This document shows positions 9,476 through 17,764 of a stretch of DNA of 64,000 nucleotides, piece after piece. Source of the stretch: Halobacterium salinarum DSM 3754 (GTDB lineage: Archaea; Halobacteriota; Halobacteria; Halobacteriales; Halobacteriaceae); the NCBI RefSeq assembly GCF_008124605.1, contig NZ_VRYN01000003.1, positions 62,001 through 126,000 of the forward strand. The letters run 5' to 3'. The translations under genes were made by a program, and so were the position numbers. Each line of letters begins with the position of its first letter. The stretch's first letter is position 1. Under the pieces are notes generated by a model. That model was not told where the DNA came from. It did not search any database and was given only the letters and a program-made list of their open reading frames with translations.

Positions 9476-10725
9476 GCAGCCTCGACGCGGTCGTGCACGG
9501 CGCGCGCGAGTTGGTCGTCGGCCCCGCTGCGGGTGGGAGCACGCTCGAAACGCACGCCGACGGCGCGGTTGCGGTCGTCGACGGCGCGGTCGCCGCGGTC
9601 GGGGACACCGCGGACGTGCTCGCGGCGTACCCCGCCGAGAACGCCACCACGGCGATCGACGCCACCGGGAAGACCGTGCTCCCTGGGTTCGTTGACCCGC
9701 ACACGCACGCCCTGTTCGCGGGCGACCGCAGCGACGAGTTCGCCGCGAAGCTCCGCGGCAAGCCCTACCAGGAGATCCTCGCCGAGGGCGGTGGCATCCT
9801 CCGGACGGTTGACGCCGTGCGCGCGGCCAGCGACGCCGCCCTGGTGGCGAACCTCACCGCGCAACTCGACGTGATGCTCGCCCACGGCACCACGACCGCC
9901 GAGGTGAAGACCGGCTACGGGCTGGACACGGAGACGGAGTGTCGCATGCTCGACGCCATCGCGGCCGCCGCCGCCGAGCACCCCGTCGACGTGGTGACCA
10001 CGTTCCTCGGCGCGCACGCCGTGCCCGACGACACCGACGCCGACGCCTACGTCGACGCGGTGATCGCCGACCAGCTCCCGGCGGCCGCCAACGGCCCTGC
10101 GAGGTTCTGCGACGTGTTCTGTGAGGCGGACGTGTTCACCGTCGAGCAGTCCCGCCGGATCCTCGATGCCGGCCGCGAGCACGGACTCGCGCCGAAGCTT
10201 CACGCCGAGGAGTTCACCCGACTGGGGGGCGCGCAGCTCGCCGCCGACCTCGGGGCGACCAGCGCCGACCACCTCCTGCACGCCACGCCCGAGGACGCCG
10301 CCGCCCTCGCCGACGCCGGCGTGACGCCCGTGTTGCTCCCCGCGACGGCGTTCGTGCTGGACGAAGCGTACGCCGACCCACAGCAGTTCCTGGCGGCAGC
10401 CGACAACCGCACGGGCGCGCCGGTCGCGCTCGGCACAGACCTGAACCCGAACTGTTACACCCACAGCATGGGGTTCGTCGTATCCCTGGCGTGCAACGGG
10501 ATGCGGATGGCGCCCGCGGACGCGGTGCTGGCCGCGACCGCGTGGGCCGCGAGCGCACTCGACCGCAGCCAGGACGGCACCGGCACGCTCCGGGAAGGCA
10601 CCGACGGGGACGTGCTCGTCGTGGACGCCCCGAGCCACGTACACCTGCCGTACAACCCCGGTGTGAACAACGTCGAAGCCGTGCTGACGGACGGCACGGT
10701 CGCCGTCGGGGGTGGTGGGGCGTGA
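9472..10725 (+). CDS. hutI: Imidazolonepropionase
   Basis: A 417-residue amidohydrolase that opens the imidazolone ring to form N-formimidoyl-glutamate, step three of the pathway. The metal motif is His77-x-His79 in [15 protein letters not shown], which is highly typical of HutI. Later metal or active-site segments are [15 protein letters not shown] and GTDLNPN. The start is an ATGA overlap with the hutG stop. Its own TGA is entered by the GTG start of hutH in the same four-base manner. Confidence 0.96.
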   Translation: MSSLDAVVHGARELVVGPAAGGSTLETHADGAVAVVDGAVAAVGDTADVLAAYPAENATTAIDATGKTVLPGFVDPHTHALFAGDRSDEFAAKLRGKPYQEILAEGGGILRTVDAVRAASDAALVANLTAQLDVMLAHGTTTAEVKTGYGLDTETECRMLDAIAAAAAEHPVDVVTTFLGAHAVPDDTDADAYVDAVIADQLPAAANGPARFCDVFCEADVFTVEQSRRILDAGREHGLAPKLHAEEFTRLGGAQLAADLGATSADHLLHATPEDAAALADAGVTPVLLPATAFVLDEAYADPQQFLAAADNRTGAPVALGTDLNPNCYTHSMGFVVSLACNGMRMAPADAVLAATAWAASALDRSQDGTGTLREGTDGDVLVVDAPSHVHLPYNPGVNNVEAVLTDGTVAVGGGGA

Positions 10726-12299
10726 CCACCGAGGGCGTCGTCATCGACGGCGAATCGCTGACCCCGGCAGGCGTCGACGCGGTTGCACGACACGACGCGC
10801 CCGTCAGCATCGCCGCCGGCGCGCGCGAGGCGGTGCGCGAGTCGCGAGCCCGCATCGCGGACGTGCTCGGCGGCGACGAAGCGGTCTACGGCGTGAACAC
10901 CGGCTTCGGGTCCATGAGCGACACTCGCATCGACGCCGCCGACCGGGAAGCCCTACAGGCGAACCTCGTGCGTAGTCACGCCGCCGGTGCCGGCAGCGAG
11001 CTCGACACGGCGGCGGTGCGTGCGCTCCTGGTGACGCGGCTGAACGCGCTCGCGAAGGGGTATTCGGGCATCCGCGAGCGCGTCCTGGACGTGCTCGTGG
11101 GGCTGCTGAACGAGGGCGTCCATCCCGTGGTGCCGTCACGGGGCAGTCTCGGTGCGAGCGGCGACCTCGCGCCGCTGGCACACATGAGCCGCGTGCTCAT
11201 CGGCGAGGGGCAGGCCGACGTGGCGGGCGAGCGCATGCCCGCCGCCGAGGCGCTCGCGGCGGCCGACCTGGAGCCGGTGACGCTGCAGGCCAAAGAGGGG
11301 CTCGCGCTGATCAACGGCACGCAACTGACCACCGGGGTGGCTGCGCTGGCGCTCGTGGACGCCGAGCGCGTGCTCCGCAGTGCGGACACCGCGGGCGCGC
11401 TCACGACGGAGGTGACGATGTCCACGACGGCGAGCTGTGCCCCCGCGATCCACGAGGTCCGCCCTCACGACGGGCAGGCGGTGAGCGCGCGACACATCAG
11501 GAACCTGACCGCCGGCAGCGAGGTTCTCGACCACCACCGGGACTGCGACCGCGTGCAGGACGCCTACTCGATTCGGTGCCTGCCACAGGTCCACGGGGCC
11601 GTTCGGGACGCGCTGGACCACCTCCGAGCGGCCGTGGCGACGGAGCTCAACAGCGCGACCGACAACCCACTGGTGTTCGCCGGCGACCGCGTGGGGCCGC
11701 GGGCCAGTGGCACCGACCGGGCGGCGGTCGTCTCCGGGGGGAACTTCCACGGCGAGGTGTTGGCGCTGCGCCTCGGGTACGCCGCCAGCGCGCTCGCCGA
11801 GCTCGCCGCGATCAGCGAGCGCCGCACCGACCGCCTGCTCAACCCCGAAACCCAGGAGCCACACCTGGAGCCGTTCCTCGCCCCGGACAGCGGGCTGCAC
11901 TCGGGGCTGATGATCCCGCAGTACACGGCCGCGTCGCTGGTCAACGACCTGCGGTCGCTCGGCCAGCCAACACTCGACAACGCGTCGGTGTCGGGCGCAC
12001 AGGAGGACCACGTGAGCATGAGCGCGGGGGCGGCGTACAACTTCCGGGAGGCCGTCGAGAAGGCCGCCACCGTGGTTGGCGTGGAGCTGCTGTGTGGCGC
12101 GCAAGGCCGGGAGTTCCTCGATCCGGATCTCGCGCTCGGTGCGGGCACAGCCGCGGCGTACGACCTCGTGCGCGAGGTGTCCGAGCCGGTCGCCGGCGAC
12201 CGGGCGCTGGCTGATGACATGGCTGCTGTCGGCGATCTCGTCCGTGCAGGGCTGGTCGAGGACGCAGTTGCGCGTGCGCTCGACGCGCCCCTCGCGTAA
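10722..12299 (+). CDS. hutH: Histidine ammonia-lyase
   Basis: A 525-residue lyase that removes ammonia from L-histidine to form urocanate, the first step of the pathway. The Ala145-Ser146-Gly147 triad in SLGASGDLAPLAH makes the MIO electrophile. The NTGFGSM and QDAYSIRC segments are also conserved. The GTG at 10722 is chosen because it overlaps the hutI stop by four bases and gives the usual family length; the frame runs on upstream only as hutI antiphase sequence. It closes the hut operon although it acts first. Confidence 0.97.
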   Translation: MTTEGVVIDGESLTPAGVDAVARHDAPVSIAAGAREAVRESRARIADVLGGDEAVYGVNTGFGSMSDTRIDAADREALQANLVRSHAAGAGSELDTAAVRALLVTRLNALAKGYSGIRERVLDVLVGLLNEGVHPVVPSRGSLGASGDLAPLAHMSRVLIGEGQADVAGERMPAAEALAAADLEPVTLQAKEGLALINGTQLTTGVAALALVDAERVLRSADTAGALTTEVTMSTTASCAPAIHEVRPHDGQAVSARHIRNLTAGSEVLDHHRDCDRVQDAYSIRCLPQVHGAVRDALDHLRAAVATELNSATDNPLVFAGDRVGPRASGTDRAAVVSGGNFHGEVLALRLGYAASALAELAAISERRTDRLLNPETQEPHLEPFLAPDSGLHSGLMIPQYTAASLVNDLRSLGQPTLDNASVSGAQEDHVSMSAGAAYNFREAVEKAATVVGVELLCGAQGREFLDPDLALGAGTAAAYDLVREVSEPVAGDRALADDMAAVGDLVRAGLVEDAVARALDAPLA

Positions 12300-12614
12300 G
12301 CCCGCGCCGTCGGCGATGGGCACGCAGTACACATCGCTAACACGGCACCACAAACCACACCTTACTGTGAAGGGGGAAGATTGACTATGTCCGCCGCACA
12401 ACAGACATACGTTCACCGGTCAGCTTGCAGGTCCGGTGGACGTGCCTCTGACATCGGGTGGCCGCTGCCCACGGCCACTTTTGACCGACTTCACTGCCAC
12501 GCGACGGCGACTCGACGACCCACCAGCGAGTGCGCCCCCGATACCGAGCGCTCGGCACCACGTACCCGCCCGGAGACCGCGCTGCCTATGTGCCAGCCAC
12601 CCCAGGCCGTGGAT
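12300..12614. other. Intergenic stretch between hutH and the RNase H-like gene
   Basis: This 315-base stretch holds no convincing gene. An open frame continuous with the next gene runs from 12381, but its first 78 codons are rich in Arg, Thr, Pro and Ser with no domain-like pattern. A CCTATG box near 12586-12591 lies about 27 bases before the ATG at 12615 and may be the promoter of that gene. Confidence 0.5.
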
Positions 12615-13367
12615 ATGCGCGTGGAGAACTCGTTTCTGCCGGCCGCCGGCGTCGGCGAGCGGACCGAACGCCGCCTCTGGCAACACGGCGTCACACACTG
12701 GACTGACTTCGACGGCGACGGCCCCGGCATCGGGGACGCCACCGCCGAGAACATCTACTCGTTCATCGACGCCGCCGAGCGCGCCCTCGACGCCGGCAAC
12801 ACGTCGTTTTTCGCCGACGCGCTGCCGTCGGGCGAGCTCTGGCGGCTCTACGAGAACGTCGCCGACGACGTCGCCTTCTTCGACATCGAAACCACCGGGC
12901 TCGACCAGCACAGCAGCGTCGTCACCACGGTCAGCGTCCACCGCGGCGGCGACACCACCACGCTCGTCCGCGGCAGCGACCTCACGGCCGAGCGCCTACA
13001 GGCCTTGCTCGACGCGCCCATGGTGGCGTCGTTCAACGGCAAACGCTTCGACGCCCCGTTCCTCGAGCACCACTTCGATCTCTCACTGGACAGCCCCCAC
13101 CTGGACCTGATGTATCCGTGCCGACGCCTGGATCTCACCGGCGGGCTGAAGCAGGTCGAACGCGACCTCGGGGTCGACCGTGCGGAGGTCGACGACGTTG
13201 ACGGTCGGGAGGCGGTCCGGCTGTGGCGTCGCTACGCCGAAGACAACGATGAAGCCGCGCTCGACCGCCTGGTGACGTACAACCAGTACGACACGCAGAA
13301 CCTCCAGGCGATCCTCGATGCGGTGGCCGAACGCCTCCACCGGGACGTGTTCGAACCGCACGTCTGA
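12615..13367 (+). CDS. RNase H-like (YprB-type) 3'-5' exonuclease domain protein
   Basis: A 250-residue protein with a DEDD-type nuclease core: DIETTG at about residues 92-97, FNGKRFDAPFLE, and YNQYDTQNLQAIL, which supplies the last acidic residue. This matches the YprB ribonuclease-H-like family, found as stand-alone proteins in haloarchaea. The first 60 residues have a helix-hairpin-like region (GVGERTERRLWQHG). The start MRVENSF is chosen because upstream codons are low complexity. A role in DNA or RNA processing is inferred; the substrate is unknown. Confidence 0.75.
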   Translation: MRVENSFLPAAGVGERTERRLWQHGVTHWTDFDGDGPGIGDATAENIYSFIDAAERALDAGNTSFFADALPSGELWRLYENVADDVAFFDIETTGLDQHSSVVTTVSVHRGGDTTTLVRGSDLTAERLQALLDAPMVASFNGKRFDAPFLEHHFDLSLDSPHLDLMYPCRRLDLTGGLKQVERDLGVDRAEVDDVDGREAVRLWRRYAEDNDEAALDRLVTYNQYDTQNLQAILDAVAERLHRDVFEPHV

Positions 13368-13404
13368 CCCGACACGACGGCGCACGCAAGCAACAGCGTA
13401 TCAA

Positions 13405-13477
13405 GCCAAGGGTGGGATTTGAACCCACGAACTCTCGATTACAAATCGAGTGCTTGGACCACCCAAGCTCCCTTGGC
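13405..13477 (-). tRNA. tRNA-Thr (anticodon TGT)
   Basis: The minus strand folds into a 73-base tRNA. The acceptor stem pairs GCCAAGG with CCTTGGC, the anticodon stem pairs CTCGA with TCGAG around loop TTTGTAA, and the T arm is GTGGG-TTCAAAT-CCCAC. The anticodon TGT reads ACA threonine codons. No intron is seen and CCA is not encoded. Confidence 0.96.
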
Positions 13478-13488
13478 GCACCCGGATG

Positions 13489-13971
13489 TTACGGGTCATC
13501 CTTTGAGTGGGTATCGTTTTCGACTGACTGCTCGAAGGTCACCCGGTGGGGGGCGTAGCCGCGGCGTTCGTACAGCCGGCGGGCGGCCGCGTTGTCCGCG
13601 AGCGCTTCGATTGCCAGCGCGTCCGCGCCCCGTGATCGGAGTTCGCGCTCGGCGTGCGTGAGCAGCGCCGACCCGCGGCCGTCGCCCCGGAACCCGGGCG
13701 CAACGTAGAGGTTGTCGATGACGCCACGGGTGCGGTCGGTCTCGTAGAACCCGGTTTCGGTGTGAAACATCACGAACCCGACCGTGCGTCCGGCCTGGGT
13801 CGTGACAGCGACACCGTCGGCGTGGACGTACTGCCCGATCAGGTCGCGGGCTTGGGCGTGGTTTTCGGCGGCCAGCAGGTGCGAGCCGTGGGCGCGTTGC
13901 TCGGCGGCCAGTTGGACCCATAGCTCCGCGACGGTGTCGATGTCCGTGCCGCTGGCGGGCCGCACCGTCAT
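13489..13971 (-). CDS. GNAT-family N-acetyltransferase
   Basis: A 160-residue acetyltransferase with the acetyl-CoA-binding segment PGFRGDGRGSALL (about 96-108) followed by the helix and NAAARRLYERRGY that close a GNAT fold. It overlaps the end of pgk by four bases (ATGA), so it is translated with it, although no functional link is evident. The acceptor is unknown; amino group acetylation of a protein or small molecule are both possible. Confidence 0.85.
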   Translation of the reverse strand: MTVRPASGTDIDTVAELWVQLAAEQRAHGSHLLAAENHAQARDLIGQYVHADGVAVTTQAGRTVGFVMFHTETGFYETDRTRGVIDNLYVAPGFRGDGRGSALLTHAERELRSRGADALAIEALADNAAARRLYERRGYAPHRVTFEQSVENDTHSKDDP

Positions 13972-15164
13972 CGCAGCGCCGCCACCGCGGGCAGGTCGGC
14001 GTCGGTCAGGAGGTTGATCGCGGCACCGCCGCCCGTGCTCACGTGGTCGAAGCCGGTGATGTCGAAGCGCCGGATCGCGGCCGCGGTGTCGCCGCCACCC
14101 ACGATGCTGTGCTCGACTTCCGACGCCGCGTCGAAGACGCCACGCGTCCCGTCGGCGAACAGGTCGTCCTCGAAGACGCCGGCCGGCCCGTTTACCACGA
14201 CGGTTTCGGAGTCCGCCAGCACGTCGGCGTACGCGTCGACGGTGTCACTGCCGATGTCACAGACGGCTTCGTCGCCGGCCGGGGGCAGGGCGTCGGTGGA
14301 GAGTTCACACCGCGCGCCGTCGCGCTCGACGGCCACGTCAACGGGCAGGTGGAGGGCGTCGTTGTGCGCCGCGAGCAGGTCGGCCGCGCGCGCGATCTCC
14401 GTCCCGTAGTCGCGCTCGTGGATGAAGTCGGTCGACGCCCGGCCGAGATCGACACCGGTGGCCGCCAGGAAGACGTTCGCCACCACGCCGGTCACGAGTA
14501 CGTTGTCGGCGAGCCCGTGGGAGAGGGCGTGGGCCGCGACTTCCACGGAGTCCGGCACTTTCGCGCCACCGACGACGTACGTGCGTGGCGTTGGCGTGTC
14601 GGCGACGCCGCTGAGTGCGTCCAGTTCGGCCTCCATCACGCGCCCCGCGTAGGACGGGAGGACTTCCGGGAACCCGACCAGGGAGGGTTGTGAGCGGTGG
14701 GCGGCGGCGAACGCGTCGTTCACGTACGCGTCCAGCGCCGGCGCGAGGCCATCGACGAGCGCGGTGTCGGCCGCGCGCTCGGGGGCGAACGTCATGTACT
14801 CCTCGCTGTAGAAGCGGGTGTTCTCAAGCACGACCGCCTCGCCGGGTGCGAGGTCGGCGACGGCGTCGCGTGCCCCCGTGGAGAACGTCGCGTCGCAGTA
14901 GGAGACGGGCGCATCGAGGAGCGCGTCGAGGCGGTCGGCATGGCGTTCGAGGCGCGCGAACTCGTCGCCGCCCGGTCGGCCCTGGTGGGCGAGCACGGCG
15001 ACGCGCGCGTCCGCAGCCAGCAGTTCGGCGAGCGTGTCGACGTGCGCGCGCAGGCGGGCGTCGTCGGCCAGCCCGCCGGCGGCCGTCAGCGGGCTGTTGA
15101 TGTCGACGCGCACCCCGATCGCGCGGTTGGCCGCCGCCAGGTCGTCGAGGGTCCGTATCGCCAT
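13968..15164 (-). CDS. pgk: Phosphoglycerate kinase
   Basis: A 398-residue archaeal phosphoglycerate kinase that interconverts 1,3-bisphosphoglycerate and 3-phosphoglycerate with ADP/ATP in glycolysis and gluconeogenesis. Visible markers are the RVDINSPL N-terminal substrate site, LAHQGRPG, LENTRFYSEE, GGAKVPDS and the C-terminal GGGDTAAA and STGGGA nucleotide-site loops. The full length is normal. It is the upstream member of a pair with the acetyltransferase. Confidence 0.96.
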   Translation of the reverse strand: MAIRTLDDLAAANRAIGVRVDINSPLTAAGGLADDARLRAHVDTLAELLAADARVAVLAHQGRPGGDEFARLERHADRLDALLDAPVSYCDATFSTGARDAVADLAPGEAVVLENTRFYSEEYMTFAPERAADTALVDGLAPALDAYVNDAFAAAHRSQPSLVGFPEVLPSYAGRVMEAELDALSGVADTPTPRTYVVGGAKVPDSVEVAAHALSHGLADNVLVTGVVANVFLAATGVDLGRASTDFIHERDYGTEIARAADLLAAHNDALHLPVDVAVERDGARCELSTDALPPAGDEAVCDIGSDTVDAYADVLADSETVVVNGPAGVFEDDLFADGTRGVFDAASEVEHSIVGGGDTAAAIRRFDITGFDHVSTGGGAAINLLTDADLPAVAALR

Positions 15165-15266
15165 GTATCGGAGCCACTGCGTGTGCCTGTAAATGCGTTT
15201 CCGTACGGACAGCCGCCCCGAACGGCAGTACTCGGGACCGAGTAAAGGTGCGTGCAGGCGGCTCGT

Positions 15267-15875
15267 TCACAACGACCGACATTCCGTACACAGCAGCCGG
15301 CCGTTGACGCGTCCGAGCGCCGCCGCGAGCCCGCCACAGCGCTCACAGACGCCCTGCTCGGAGTACGTGTTCGCCCCCGCCGTCGTGGGGTCGCCGTCAC
15401 GTGATCCGGGAGGATCGCCCGGTGCGCCGCCGGACGCACCGACCGGTGTCCGATCGGGGCCGCCGAGTGGCGGCCTGGAACCGCGGCGCTGGTCGTTGGT
15501 CGCCGCCAGCGCCGCGATCGCTTGGGCCGACGCGACACCGATCGCCTCCGCGTCGGCGTCCACGACGAGCACGCACCCGTCCCCGGTGCGCGCCATGGCG
15601 TCGATGGCGTCCGCAACCGTCGCGTCCACCGACAGCGACACCGGCGTGTCCGCCATCACGTCGGCGACGGTCACCGAATCCAGCCCGTGGCCGTCGGCGA
15701 CGGCGTCAACGACTGCGTCGGCGGTGAACACGCCCGCCAGGTCGCCCGCGCGTTGCACCACCGCAGCCGTGGCGTCGTGCTCGCGAAGCGTGGTGGCGGC
15801 GTCGGGCACCGCCGCGGACGCGCTGACAGTCACGCGCGATGCTGACAGTGCCTCTTCGAGGCGCACATCGTTCAT
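15267..15875 (-). CDS. CBS-domain protein with C-terminal zinc ribbon
   Basis: A 202-residue protein. Residues about 1-125 form a CBS pair (TTLREHDATAAVVQRAGDLAGVFTA and VADAIDAMARTGDGCVLVVD). A Gly/Pro/Asp-rich linker follows, then a treble-clef-like zinc ribbon CERCG plus CTEC at the end. Such proteins sense adenine nucleotides; the target is unknown. The ATG at 15875 (MNDVRLEEAL) is the natural domain start; the longer frame adds only low-complexity sequence. Confidence 0.8.
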   Translation of the reverse strand: MNDVRLEEALSASRVTVSASAAVPDAATTLREHDATAAVVQRAGDLAGVFTADAVVDAVADGHGLDSVTVADVMADTPVSLSVDATVADAIDAMARTGDGCVLVVDADAEAIGVASAQAIAALAATNDQRRGSRPPLGGPDRTPVGASGGAPGDPPGSRDGDPTTAGANTYSEQGVCERCGGLAAALGRVNGRLLCTECRSL

Positions 15876-16014
15876 ACGTCGGTATAGCAGACCACGGTAG
15901 TAAAAGCCATGCACGGACCGCGGTGGTGGACCCAGGGCCACCGCCATGACAGCGGTGGGCGTACAGCCCGCAAAACGCTGCATTCAACACGCCTCGCCGC
16001 CGTTCGCTGTGTCA

Positions 16015-16692
16015 ATGACCATCCCGTCGTTCGCGATCGGCATCGCCGGAGGCACGGGTGCCGGCAAAACCACGGTCGCCCGCGAGATCACCGACAACGT
16101 GGGCGAGTCGGCGACGCTGATTCCGCTGGACAACTACTACGAGGACCTCTCGGACCGCCCCTTCGAGGAGCGCGCGAACGCCAACTACGACCACCCGTCG
16201 GCGTTCGAGTGGGAGCTGCTTCGCACACACATCGACGCCTTGCTGTCCGGGCAGTCGATCGAGATGCCCCAGTACGACTTCGAGAGACACGTCCGGAAGG
16301 CCGACCGGGTTGTTGTCGAACCCACGGACGTGATCGTGCTGGAGGGGATTCTGGCGCTCTCCGACGAGACGGTCAACGACATGCTTGATCTCCACATCTA
16401 CGTGGAGACGGACGCCGACGTTCGCATCCTGCGCCGCATCGAGCGCGACGTCGTCGAGCGCGGCCGCGAACTGGAAGGCGTGATGGACCAGTATCTCTCG
16501 ACGGTGAAGCCGATGCACGAGCAGTTCATCGAACCGACGAAACGACACGCCGACATCATCATTCCGGAGGGCGCAAACTCGGTCGCGGTGAACCTGCTCG
16601 AAGAGAAAGTGCAGGCCGAAACCTCCGAGATGGCGGCGTGGGCCGCCCGCGACGACACCGCCTTCGAAGACGCCACCTACAATCCACAGTAG
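16015..16692 (+). CDS. udk: Uridine kinase
   Basis: A 225-residue P-loop kinase with Walker A GGTGAGKTT at residues 11-19, followed by DNYYEDLSDRPFEE and NYDHPSAFEW, the uridine/cytidine-binding segments. Arg-rich lid residues (RRIERDVVERGRE) follow. It phosphorylates uridine or cytidine with a nucleotide triphosphate for pyrimidine salvage. The ATG at 16015 is chosen from family length; the frame begins 69 bases earlier without homology-like sequence. Phosphoribulokinase-like activity is less likely. Confidence 0.93.
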   Translation: MTIPSFAIGIAGGTGAGKTTVAREITDNVGESATLIPLDNYYEDLSDRPFEERANANYDHPSAFEWELLRTHIDALLSGQSIEMPQYDFERHVRKADRVVVEPTDVIVLEGILALSDETVNDMLDLHIYVETDADVRILRRIERDVVERGRELEGVMDQYLSTVKPMHEQFIEPTKRHADIIIPEGANSVAVNLLEEKVQAETSEMAAWAARDDTAFEDATYNPQ

Positions 16693-16749
16693 CACCCCAG
16701 CGGCTGTGGTGGGGCCGGCCGGCCCGTGTGGCCCAGCGCGTGGCGACCG

Positions 16750-17073
16750 TTAGGCGTCGGGGTGGTAATCGAGGAAGTCGGCGTCCTGGAGCGCAGCACC
16801 GACGGTCTTGTGGAATCCGACTTTCGTCTCGAACTCGTCGGCGTCGATGTGCTCGAAGATGTCCGCCACCGACACGACCGTCTGGTGGTTGAGCCGAACC
16901 GGGTATTCACCGTACTCCGCGACGAACTCGGCGGCGTCCAGTGGGAAGTCTTCGCCCTCCACGGTCATCTTCGAGAGCACCGCCAGCCCGTACTTGCGGC
17001 CGCCCTCGCTGCCGTGCTCGCCGTCCGGGTCGTGGACCCAGTCCCGCCCCGAGGGGTCTTCCATCTCTGCCAT
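16750..17073 (-). CDS. Conserved haloarchaeal protein (DUF5785-like)
   Basis: A 107-residue acidic protein starting MAEMEDPSGRDWVHDPDG. It appears to belong to a small conserved haloarchaeal family of unknown function. No membrane segments or metal motifs are seen. It is convergent with udk, with 57 bases between the stops. The internal ATG at 17073 is preferred over the frame start at 17100 because the first residues there look random. Confidence 0.7.
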   Translation of the reverse strand: MAEMEDPSGRDWVHDPDGEHGSEGGRKYGLAVLSKMTVEGEDFPLDAAEFVAEYGEYPVRLNHQTVVSVADIFEHIDADEFETKVGFHKTVGAALQDADFLDYHPDA

Positions 17074-17154
17074 ACTCCCTTGGTCCGCCGCTGGCCTCAA
17101 AACGGTTTCTCAATCCGGCCGCTGGTCGCGGTCCCCCACCCCAAGTCTCAAGTG

Positions 17155-17355
17155 TTAGTCGGCGAAATCCCAGGCCGGATTGAACAGGACCGCTCGGTCG
17201 ACAGTCCGTTCCCAGTAGCGGTCGGGGCGCGACTGTGCGGCCGGCTCGCCGGCCGTGGGCGGCACGCGATCCGACTCGGCCGGGGTCAAGCGAGTGGCTC
17301 GGGCTGGGACGGGCGAGGAGCACGTCGTGTTGTCGGTGGTGCCGTAACTGCCCAC
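17155..17355 (-). CDS. Possible small protein downstream of tRNA-Ser
   Basis: A GTG-initiated frame of 66 codons starts 15 bases after the tRNA-Ser gene on the same strand and ends RPDRYWERTVDRAVLFNPAWDFAD-stop with a protein-like, acidic/aromatic tail. The first half is Thr/Pro/Ala-rich and less convincing. No family is recognised. It could also be chance coding potential in a 297-base gap. Confidence 0.3.
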   Translation of the reverse strand: MGSYGTTDNTTCSSPVPARATRLTPAESDRVPPTAGEPAAQSRPDRYWERTVDRAVLFNPAWDFAD

Positions 17356-17370
17356 GAAAGACGTCGAGAA

Positions 17371-17456
17371 GCGGTGAGGCTGGGATTCGAACCCAGGAGG
17401 CGTGACGCCACCGGTTTTCAAGACCGGCGCAATAGGCCGCTCTGCCACCTCACCGC
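17371..17456 (-). tRNA. tRNA-Ser (anticodon TGA)
   Basis: A type II tRNA with a long variable arm. The acceptor stem pairs GCGGTGA with TCACCGC, the anticodon arm is CCGGT-CTTGAAA-ACCGG, and the T arm is CTGGG-TTCGAAT-CCCAG. The anticodon TGA reads UCA serine codons. Length is 86 bases, without intron or encoded CCA. Confidence 0.96.
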
Positions 17457-17522
17457 ACACGACGCGATTGAACGGGGGGAGGGTTGAAACTGTCGTTGTC
17501 CGGCGAGCCCGGGGTCGGCTCT

Positions 17523-17547
17523 CCCACCCACCCCGTATTTCGAGTGT
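17523..17547 (-). repeat. ORB-like repeat copy A with G-string
   Basis: Read on the minus strand it begins ACACTCGAAATACGGGG and runs into TGGGTGGG. The first 21 bases differ from copy C at 18982 by a single base. The G-tract points away from the orc gene. Confidence 0.75.
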
Positions 17548-17562
17548 TTTGCGGTGCGGACA

Positions 17563-17606
17563 CCCCACCCACCCCCTCCCCCACCCCGATCTGCAAATGT
17601 TCGACT
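17563..17606 (-). repeat. Degenerate ORB-like repeat copy B with extended G-tracts
   Basis: On the minus strand GTCGAACATTTGCAGATCGG is followed by GGTGGGGGAGGGGG and TGGGTGGGG. The CATT..ATCNGGGG spacing resembles copy D with substitutions and a small insertion. It has the same orientation as copy A. Confidence 0.5.
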
Positions 17607-17764
17607 GTGTGCTCCGGGGGCCACCCCCCAACGGTGGCAGGGATCGGTGACACCGTGCCATCGGTTTGCACTGCCGCGGTCCGAGTCGTGACAAAACACC
17701 CGAAACAGCCGAAACACGAGAACCAAAGTGTTATGAAACGGTGGGTAGAAACTCTCGGCAAGCG

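Larger units (their letters stand above)
17457..17764. other. Candidate replication origin region upstream of orc1/cdc6
   Basis: This 308-base stretch holds no gene. It carries two G-string repeats on the minus strand (17523-17547 and about 17563-17606), long C/G tracts, and then a more A-rich segment with AAACA/GAAAC repeats at 17692-17723. It ends with a promoter-like TTATGAAA just before the orc start. Repeats of this type on both sides of an orc1/cdc6 gene are the usual layout of a haloarchaeal origin. Function is inferred from layout only. Confidence 0.6.

Noticed and set aside
12381-12614. N-terminal extension of the RNase H-like protein from 12381.
   Set aside because: The extra 78 residues are low complexity and the start MRVENSF at 12615 has a CCTATG box at the right distance.
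17155-17694. A 179-codon minus-strand frame through the tRNA-Ser gene (AERPIAPVLKTGGVTPPGFESQ).
   Set aside because: That segment is a translation of the tRNA itself. Only the short tail after the tRNA is kept, as a low-confidence gene.
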